Of a DNA stretch of 47,675 nt, positions 16,321 to 22,218 are shown in pieces. A program made the translations under genes and the position numbers. The DNA comes from Fulvivirga imtechensis AK7 (lineage in GTDB: Bacteria > Bacteroidota > Bacteroidia > Cytophagales > Cyclobacteriaceae), in NCBI RefSeq assembly GCF_000331535.1, contig NZ_AMZN01000128.1, positions 1 to 47,675 of the forward strand. The letters are read 5' to 3'. Numbering within the stretch: position 1 is the stretch's first letter; each line of letters begins with the position of its first letter. The notes beneath the pieces are model-generated. The model did not search any database. It had not been told where the DNA came from and saw only the letters and a list, made by a program, of their open reading frames with translations.

Positions 16321-19176
16321 ATGCAAATGAGAAATTGTTATTTAAGTATGCTGATGATTATCCTACTATTGGTACAGTCATGTACACAAGTAGCTGAAAA
16401 ATCAGTAGAAGGTGCAGAAAACCTGTCTATTGAATATGACAAAATTACACTCCCTAACGGACTGGATGTAATTCTTCATCAGGATAAATCCGATCCCATA
16501 GTAGCCGTAGCTATTCTGATCCATGCTGGTTCTAACCGCGAAAAGCCGGGAAGAACGGGCTTTGCTCATTTTTTTGAACATATGCTTTTTCAAAGATCGG
16601 AGAATGTACCTGAAGGAGCCTTTTTCAAAAATATCAATGAATGGGGCGGTACCTTTAATGGTGGTACCTGGACTGACGGAACAGTTTACTATGAAGTAGT
16701 ACCCAAAGATGCTCTTGAAAAAGTGCTTTGGATGGAGTCGGATCGAATGGGCTTCTTTATTAACTCAGTAACCAAAGCCAGCCTTGAAGGAGAGAAACCC
16801 GTAGTAAAAAATGAGAAAAGACAGCGTTACGACAATGTTGCTTATGGCAACACAAGTGCAGTTATTAATAAAGCGCTATATCCACCCAACCACCCTTATA
16901 ACTGGCTTACTATAGGTGAGTTAGAGGACCTGCAAAATGCCACTTTAGATGATGTCAAGGAATTTTACGATCAGTATTATGGTCCTAACAACGCTACGCT
17001 GGTACTTACCGGTGATTTTGATAAGGAAGAAGCAAAAAAGATGATCGAAAAATACTTTGGTGAGATCCCCTCCAGAGGTGTTGACAAGCCACTCGACCCT
17101 CAGCCCGTAACCCTTGACTCTACCATAGCGCTATATCACGAGGATAACTTTGCCAGTCTACCTGAGATAAGGATGGTATGGCCTACTGTAGAGCAGTACC
17201 ATCAGGATCAGTGGGCATTGGATGTATTGGGAAATATCCTCTCAGATGGCAAACGAGCTCCTCTTTATAAGGTAATCGTAGAAGACCGGGAATTAGCGCC
17301 TGAGGTTTCAGCCAATAACAGATCAAGCGAACTGGCCGGTACATTTACCATCAGAATACGCGCTAATGAGGGTGTGGATCTGGATTCCGTAAAAACAGAA
17401 GTGTTCAATGCTCTGGTAAAATTCGAGAATGAAGGTGTAAATATAAAAGACCTGGACAGGATAAAAGCCGGACTTGAAACCAATTTCTACAATGGGATAT
17501 CAAGCGTGCTAGGTAAGGCCTTCCAATTAGCCACATACAATGAATACGCCGGAAGTCCGGATTTTGTAAAGACTGACATAGGCAATATTAAAGCCGTAAC
17601 GCAGGAAGATGTGATGAAGGTATACAAAAAATATATCAAAGATAAGCACTATGTACAAACCAGCTTTGTACCCAAAGGAAAACTTGATCTGGCTGTGACC
17701 GGCGGGAAGGCCGCTGAGCTAAAAGAAGAGGCCATTGTGCCCGGTACCGAAACAGCCATAGTGGACCAGGAACCTTCTGATGACTATCCGAGAACGGAGA
17801 GTTCATTTGATCGTACTCAGGAGCCACCTTTTGGAGAAGCGCCACTGTTGAACCCTCCTGCCATCTGGACCAGTGAGTTATCCAATGGTATGGGAGTGTA
17901 CGGTATAGAATATAATGAACTTCCCCTTGTTAATTTCAGCATCCGGATAGCAGGAGGGCATATGGCTGAAGACCTTTCTAAAGCGGGACTTACCAATATT
18001 CTCACTGATTTGCTGATGGAAGGCACCAGATCGAAGACTCCTGAGGAGCTGGAGGATGCAATCGGGCAGTTAGGCGCAAACATCAATGTCTATACTTCGG
18101 ACGAATCTATTACTATTTCTGCAAACTGCTTATCGCGAAACTATGAAGCCACCCTGAACCTGGTGGAAGAGATCCTGCTCGACCCTCGCTGGGATGCAAA
18201 GGAGTTTGACAGAATCAAAAAAGCTGCCATTAACAAGATCCAGCAGCGGGATGTAAATCCAAACTCCCTGGCAGCGATTGTCATGGATAAGAAGTTATAT
18301 GGTAAAGACAATATTCTGGGTGCTCCAATTTCGGGCACCATTGAAAGTGTGGAGTCTATCACTATGGATGATCTGAAGGCCTATTATGATAAGTACTTTT
18401 CACCATCAATTGCCAACTTCCACATTGCGGGAAATGTGCCTAAAGACGATGTGAAAGCATCAATAGCATCAATAGGAAATAAATGGACAGCAAAGGAAGT
18501 GACCTTGCCAGAGATGGAGATCCCTGCAAGCGCTGAACAACCCCAGGTTTATTTTGTAGACGTACCTAATGCAAAACAATCAGTGATACAGATCGGAAGG
18601 GTAACGGTTGATGGCAATAATAAAGACTTCTATCCACTTACAGTAGCCAACTACAGGTTGGGTTCCGGTTCTGGTGGTAGATTATTCCAGGTACTGAGGG
18701 AAGACAAGGGCTATACCTATGGGGCATATTCTTATGTAGGGCGCAAAAAGATTAAAGGACCATTTATTGCGGCTTCAAGTGTCAAATCAAATGTTACACT
18801 CGAGGCTTTGGAGACTTTTAAGGAAGTGATAGGCAACTATGCTGATACCTACACCGAGGAAGATCTTGAGAAGACTAAAAGCGCACTGATAAAGACCAAT
18901 ACCAGAAACTTCGAAACATTGTATTCTCTGGTTGGCATATTGCAAACCATAAGTACTTATGATCTTCCGTTGAACTACATCGATCATCAACAGGAAATAC
19001 TTAAGAACATGACTACCGAAGATGTAAAGGCTCTCGTTAACAAATATATGGATCTGAAGAACATGGTCTATGTAATAGTTGGAGACAAGGCTACTCAGTT
19101 TGAAAGACTAAAAGTGGATGGTATGGGTAATCCGGTACTTGTTGACAAAAATGGCAACGAAATAACCGTTATGTAA
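16321..19176 (+). CDS. M16-family zinc peptidase, tandem-domain lipoprotein (951 aa)
   Basis: The lipobox VQSC puts the acylated cysteine at residue 21, so this is a periplasmic or outer-membrane lipoprotein. The N-terminal M16 unit has the inverted zinc motif HFFEH (83-87) with E165 as the distal ligand, the spacing expected for pitrilysin peptidases. The second M16 unit (~510-930) lacks the motif but keeps 'GSGSGGRLFQVLREDKGYTYG', the typical inactive partner half. Both halves are in one chain, forming the usual clamshell. It probably degrades peptides in the periplasm. A long perfect hairpin follows its stop. Confidence 0.94.
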   Translation: MQMRNCYLSMLMIILLLVQSCTQVAEKSVEGAENLSIEYDKITLPNGLDVILHQDKSDPIVAVAILIHAGSNREKPGRTGFAHFFEHMLFQRSENVPEGAFFKNINEWGGTFNGGTWTDGTVYYEVVPKDALEKVLWMESDRMGFFINSVTKASLEGEKPVVKNEKRQRYDNVAYGNTSAVINKALYPPNHPYNWLTIGELEDLQNATLDDVKEFYDQYYGPNNATLVLTGDFDKEEAKKMIEKYFGEIPSRGVDKPLDPQPVTLDSTIALYHEDNFASLPEIRMVWPTVEQYHQDQWALDVLGNILSDGKRAPLYKVIVEDRELAPEVSANNRSSELAGTFTIRIRANEGVDLDSVKTEVFNALVKFENEGVNIKDLDRIKAGLETNFYNGISSVLGKAFQLATYNEYAGSPDFVKTDIGNIKAVTQEDVMKVYKKYIKDKHYVQTSFVPKGKLDLAVTGGKAAELKEEAIVPGTETAIVDQEPSDDYPRTESSFDRTQEPPFGEAPLLNPPAIWTSELSNGMGVYGIEYNELPLVNFSIRIAGGHMAEDLSKAGLTNILTDLLMEGTRSKTPEELEDAIGQLGANINVYTSDESITISANCLSRNYEATLNLVEEILLDPRWDAKEFDRIKKAAINKIQQRDVNPNSLAAIVMDKKLYGKDNILGAPISGTIESVESITMDDLKAYYDKYFSPSIANFHIAGNVPKDDVKASIASIGNKWTAKEVTLPEMEIPASAEQPQVYFVDVPNAKQSVIQIGRVTVDGNNKDFYPLTVANYRLGSGSGGRLFQVLREDKGYTYGAYSYVGRKKIKGPFIAASSVKSNVTLEALETFKEVIGNYADTYTEEDLEKTKSALIKTNTRNFETLYSLVGILQTISTYDLPLNYIDHQQEILKNMTTEDVKALVNKYMDLKNMVYVIVGDKATQFERLKVDGMGNPVLVDKNGNEITVM

Positions 19177-19197
19177 GGTTTTAAATAATCAGGTTTT

Positions 19198-19334
19198 AAA
19201 AGAGGCTGTCTCAAAAGTCAATTCGTCATTCCAAACCTGATTTGGAATCCCCTAAAAGTACGTAAGAACTAATGTGGGATCCTGAATCAAGTTCAGGATG
19301 ACGCCAGAAGAAGATTTTTGAGACAGCCTCTTTT
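19198..19334 (+). mobile_element. Long-TIR element B, short copy (137 bp); may also terminate the M16 transcript
   Basis: A perfect 19-bp inverted repeat, AAAAGAGGCTGTCTCAAAA, bounds this element at 19198-19216 and 19316-19334. Inside are two smaller palindromes, ATTCCAAA/TTTGGAAT and ATCCTGAA/TTCAGGAT. It begins 21 nt after the M16 stop, and the right arm ends in a T run, so in RNA it forms a large terminator-like hairpin. Confidence 0.8.
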
Positions 19335-19353
19335 TATTTGAAGGCATAAATGA

Positions 19354-19449
19354 TCACACCAGAGACAGCATCCTTACCAGGAAGTTAAAAGCAACAATGA
19401 CAATAATGAACAGCAACTTATAGACATTTAAACGTAACCTTCTATTCAT
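19354..19449 (-). CDS. Possible 31-residue single-TM small protein
   Basis: An ATG-initiated frame encodes a basic N-terminus (MNRRLRLNVYK) followed by one hydrophobic helix (LLFIIVIVAFNFLV) and a short tail. This positive-inside profile fits a small inner-membrane protein. It lies alone between repeats, with no clear -7 box or ribosome-binding site. I cannot name a family. It could be a chance frame in AT-rich DNA. Confidence 0.35.
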   Translation of the reverse strand: MNRRLRLNVYKLLFIIVIVAFNFLVRMLSLV

Positions 19450-19568
19450 TTATTTGTTATTGATCGAGCAGTAAAATTAATAATGCTCAAACCAGCTTTC
19501 ATAAGGGCTAAACCGTAAAAGGCAGAATACGGGGATTACTTACGGTAGGGTTCGACCAATGAGTTAGC

Positions 19569-19915
19569 GTCTCTAATAAAAAGCCAATAGTTGCATTATA
19601 CTTGTCTCAAAATGCTCATCCCGACAGTTGTAACATTTGCACGGAACTTCACGCCTGTATGCCTGATCACTTCCAGGAGTTAAGCGGAAAAGTTGGGGTT
19701 TGGAGAGTCAAAAGATTGATCTGCTTTACACCTCACCCCTTAACAGCCTGAAATACAAGCACTACAAAATTGCCCTCTCCTTGAGGAGAGGGATGTACAG
19801 ACAGCAGTAAAACCACAGCATTTTGATGGGTGAGGTTGCTGTGCCCAAGCAGCCACACGAAGGTGGGTTTGGCCTTGACGGTTTCTTAAAGCCGCTTAAA
19901 GTTTTCTTACAAGGC
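19569..19915 (+). mobile_element. MITE A family, expanded and degenerate copy (~347 bp)
   Basis: The left end (GTCTCTAATAAAAAGCCAAT) and the right end (GTTTCTTAAAGCCGCTTAAA, then GTTTTCTTACAAGGC) match MITE A. About 250 bp of unrelated sequence replaces the middle, including a hairpin CCCTCTCC/GGAGAGGG near 19773-19792. Possible target duplications AGTTAG/AGTTAA are imperfect. It has the same orientation as the other copies. Confidence 0.6.
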
Positions 19916-19927
19916 AAGTTAAGGGAT

Positions 19928-20032
19928 AAAAAAAGCAGCCAGACCCCTCTGACTGCTTTTATGGCGTAAACCATTAATCAACCTAAACCTAAAAAATTTA
20001 TTATGAAACCTTTTGGCCGTCTGCCAATAGGA
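19928..20032 (-). ncRNA. Candidate small RNA 1 (about 105 nt)
   Basis: Transcribed on the minus strand from a TATATTTG box (20038-20045). It ends in a strong terminator (19934-19957, AGCAG.CAG/CTG.CTGCT) followed by seven T at 19928-19934. It contains a 27-nt core (19965-19991) identical to candidate RNA 2, whose minus-strand reading includes TAGGTTTAGGTTGATTAATG then GTTTACG. ATGG/CCAT form a small hairpin with the TTTACG loop. An alternative reading as a + strand mRNA leader is possible but less likely, because RNA 2 has no U tract in that direction. Confidence 0.55.
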
Positions 20033-20037
20033 TGATA

Positions 20038-20110
20038 CAAATATAGAGGTCTTTATCCCCTTAAAACATCAGGGTATCCCCGTATTTTTCAATTTAAGCG
20101 TTTCCCTTAC
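20038..20110 (-). promoter_or_regulatory. Promoter region of candidate sRNA 1 with upstream motif
   Basis: On the minus strand the 16-nt motif GTAAGGGAAACGCTTA (20095-20110) lies 49 nt from a -7 box TATATTTG (20038-20045). TGAAAAATACG (20081-20091) lies between them and is shared with the sensor-kinase promoter region. Confidence 0.5.
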
Positions 20111-20680
20111 CCTGTAATTTATGCGGTATTTTTTCCTGAATAATGGAGATTTTCTCAATTCAAGCGGAGAAACCGGTGAAGTATCAGTATAAACCTAAAA
20201 GTATCTTTTGTTGAACTTTGGTTCTGAAACAGCCTTTCTCATTTGTTGTCATCCTTAAAACAGCCTTTCTTTTTCGTCATTCCAGATTGCAGCACAACGG
20301 AGACAAGCAATCTCCTTTGATGTGTGACATCGCACGAGGTCTGACTGCCTCTGTTCAGGAGGATCCTGTATATTTTCTCTGTTGCACTGTGAAAACTTGT
20401 CATTGGTACCGGAGGAAGGAGCTTCCTAAGTTGTGAACAGTACCCTTAAACTTCGTAAGATTCTTCATTCCAGGATGACCAAAAAAAAGGGATGTTTTTC
20501 GTCCGTTTTCTGATATGCATACCTATAACCGATTCTTCTATATCGAACTCACGTCAAAATATTGAGAGATTACTTGCCGAGCACTCCATACCAGCAATAA
20601 ATTTTAAAAAAACTCGTGTTGCCGTTAATATTTACAGTGCCTCCGCAGAAATATTGAGTGATCCGCAACCCACACTCCGG
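20111..20680. other. Gene-free stretch with degenerate repeats
   Basis: No convincing coding sequence. 20230-20480 holds fragments like those in dispersed repeats: AGATTGC/GCAATCT arms around 20284-20313, and 'tcattccaggatgac' near 20466. The rest, roughly 20490-20680, shows nothing I can name. Confidence 0.5.
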
Positions 20681-20688
20681 CATGACAT

Positions 20689-20808
20689 AAAAAAAGCAGC
20701 CAGGACCCCTCCCGGCTGCTACCATGATTAATCGTAAACCATTAATCAACCTAAACCTAGTTTTAATAATCATTTGATGTCGTCAGCACCCGCCATCAAA
20801 ATCGTATT
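20689..20808 (-). ncRNA. Candidate small RNA 2 (about 120 nt)
   Basis: Paralogue of candidate RNA 1. The -7 box is TATGTTTG (20815-20822). The terminator stem AGCAGCC/GGCTGCT (20695-20720) is followed by seven T at 20689-20695. The identical 27-nt core is at 20733-20759. Here GATTAAT/ATTAATC form the hairpin presenting GGTTTACG, whereas RNA 1 uses a different stem for the same loop. Twelve nt including this loop (20729-20740) are complementary to 807-818, just before the T9SS protein start codon. Confidence 0.55.
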
Positions 20809-20814
20809 ATATTA

Positions 20815-20886
20815 CAAACATACAAGCTCGAAATTTTTATATTATAGGCGTTATCACTTATTTTAATAAATACGTGTTTCCCTTAT
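20815..20886 (-). promoter_or_regulatory. Promoter region of candidate sRNA 2 with upstream motif
   Basis: The -7 box TATGTTTG (20815-20822) has the motif ATAAGGGAAACACGTA (20871-20886) 48 nt upstream on the same strand. The motif overlaps the last codons of the pseudo-receiver gene. Confidence 0.5.
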
Positions 20887-21298
20887 ACGCCTCCAGTAGC
20901 TTTGAAACGTAGTTCTCACCATGCAGCAAATAACCAATGGCAACACCTAATTCTTCTTCGAAGGAATGCACCAGCAGATATCCATTTGCTCCTTTGGAAA
21001 GAATATCATTAATAAAGAGTTGCTCGGTATAATGATCCAAAACCAGAACAGGGCAATTCATTTCCTTTTTCATCTTCAGTATCACCTGCAAATAATTCAT
21101 CCCCAGTGAATAGGTATCAACTATAATAAGTGCAGGTTTTTTTACTCTTTGGAGCTGAGGAGAGGCTTCATCCGGAGACATAAAAAAGAAGTCACAGATC
21201 TTCAGGATCTGCTTTGGAATACTTTCAAAAACCTCACTGGAATTACTAAAGAAGGCAACGCGTATCCCCTTTGACTCGTTTAAAAATTCGAATGGCAC
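20858..21298 (-). CDS. Stand-alone pseudo-receiver domain protein (146 aa)
   Basis: The sequence follows a CheY-like receiver, best seen in 'PALIIVDTYSLG' (D61 at the phosphorylation site) and 'GANGYLLVHSFEEELGVAI'. The latter parallels 'GASGYILKSCDENEMKEAI' of the neighbouring response regulator. Key residues are missing: the acidic pair after strand 1 is 'FFSNSS', the switch Thr is Asp in 'VLVLDHY', and the conserved Lys is replaced by Val. It lacks an output domain. It is probably a phosphorylation-independent or modified receiver that interacts with the adjacent system. A TAGATTTG box (21303-21310) lies only 5 nt from the ATG, so the mRNA may be leaderless. Confidence 0.72.
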   Translation of the reverse strand: MPFEFLNESKGIRVAFFSNSSEVFESIPKQILKICDFFFMSPDEASPQLQRVKKPALIIVDTYSLGMNYLQVILKMKKEMNCPVLVLDHYTEQLFINDILSKGANGYLLVHSFEEELGVAIGYLLHGENYVSKLLEAYKGNTYLLK

Positions 21299-21302
21299 GA
21301 AA

Positions 21303-21373
21303 CAAATCTACCAAAGTAGGGCTGCCTGATTATAAGGAATTATGCGTAATTTGACATATAAGGGAAACGCGTA
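21303..21373 (-). promoter_or_regulatory. Promoter region of the pseudo-receiver gene with shared 16-nt motif
   Basis: The -7 box TAGATTTG (21303-21310) lies 47 nt from ATAAGGGAAACGCGTA (21358-21373). The motif is on the + strand here, opposite in orientation to the sRNA promoters but at the same distance. A second GCGTAATTTGACAT segment sits between. Confidence 0.45.
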
Positions 21374-21382
21374 TTCATACCT

Positions 21383-22036
21383 TTAAATGTCTTCGAAAAG
21401 GTTATTTTTTATAGCGTAAAGCACCAACCCTGTTGAGTTTTTAGCTCCTGTTTTCTCCAAAAGGTTTCTTTTGTGAACCTCTACAGTGCGTACACTGATA
21501 AATAGTTTTTCAGCAATTTCCTGATTGGAATCTTCTTCCAATATCAATCTGTAAATCTCCTTCTCCCTTGGGGTTAAAGGGGTGGGAAGGCCATCGCTAC
21601 CTGATTTTGGCTTTTTCTTCGCCAGGTTGTTCATCACAGTCTGCGCCACCTCTTTACTATAATAGATCTCATCACCCAGTATGGCCGCTATAGCTTCTTT
21701 CATCTCATTTTCATCGCAGCTTTTCAAAATATAACCACTAGCCCCCGCATCCATCATCGCTTTTATATGCTGATAATCGTTGTGCATTGTCAGCGCCAGC
21801 ACCCTGATATCTTTCGATATCTTCATAATTCTGCGGGTGGTCTCTATTCCATCAAGACCATCCATATTAATATCTATTATTACCAGGTCTACCCGCTCGT
21901 TTTCCAATATTTTCAAAGCCTCCATACCACTTGAAACCTGATTTACAACCTCATAATCAGGATCATTTTCAAGGTATAATGCCACTCCATCCCGTACCAC
22001 TTTATGATCGTCTACTATTAATATCTTTGATTTCAT
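21383..22036 (-). CDS. NarL/FixJ-family response regulator with LuxR-type HTH
   Basis: 217 residues. The receiver has the acidic pair in 'IVDDH', the phosphoacceptor D55 in 'LVIIDINMDG', the switch Thr in 'VLALTMH' and Lys in 'GYILKS'. The C-terminal LuxR helix-turn-helix is at ~150-215 ('LTPREKEIYRLI', 'NQEIAEKLFISVRTVEVHK'). A cognate partner is the sensor kinase encoded upstream on the same strand, separated by 182 bp holding intergenic repeat F. It is likely a DNA-binding transcription regulator; the 16-nt motifs nearby are candidate targets (inference). Confidence 0.93.
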   Translation of the reverse strand: MKSKILIVDDHKVVRDGVALYLENDPDYEVVNQVSSGMEALKILENERVDLVIIDINMDGLDGIETTRRIMKISKDIRVLALTMHNDYQHIKAMMDAGASGYILKSCDENEMKEAIAAILGDEIYYSKEVAQTVMNNLAKKKPKSGSDGLPTPLTPREKEIYRLILEEDSNQEIAEKLFISVRTVEVHKRNLLEKTGAKNSTGLVLYAIKNNLFEDI

Positions 22037-22039
22037 AGA

Positions 22040-22215
22040 TCTTATTTTTGTATATATTTAGTATTGAGATAGCTCGAAGACCGAAGTCGGAAGTCCGAAG
22101 CGTACCACTGAAGACTCTCCTCTATTACTCACACTCCTTTTGCCTACTGCCGACTAATTATCCGGCCTGCCCCGATCGCTATATCCCTATCCGGACATAC
22201 CTTAGCCTTATGATC
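22040..22215 (-). repeat. Intergenic repeat F, copy 2 (uninterrupted)
   Basis: The reverse complement matches 7168-7476 minus the MITE. It fills the whole gap between the sensor kinase stop and the response regulator start. It preserves the empty target site GGATAATTAGTCGGC (reverse complement of about 22147-22163) for the MITE at 7220. Confidence 0.85.
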
Positions 22216-22218
22216 ATT

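Noticed and set aside
20003-20035. Ten-codon + strand frame after the AACCTAAACCT motif
   Set aside because: It suggested a leader peptide, but the second copy of the motif has no such frame, and the U-rich terminator side is on the minus strand.
20218-20436. 72-residue + strand frame in the intergenic region
   Set aside because: Read through degenerate repeat fragments; no protein-like pattern.
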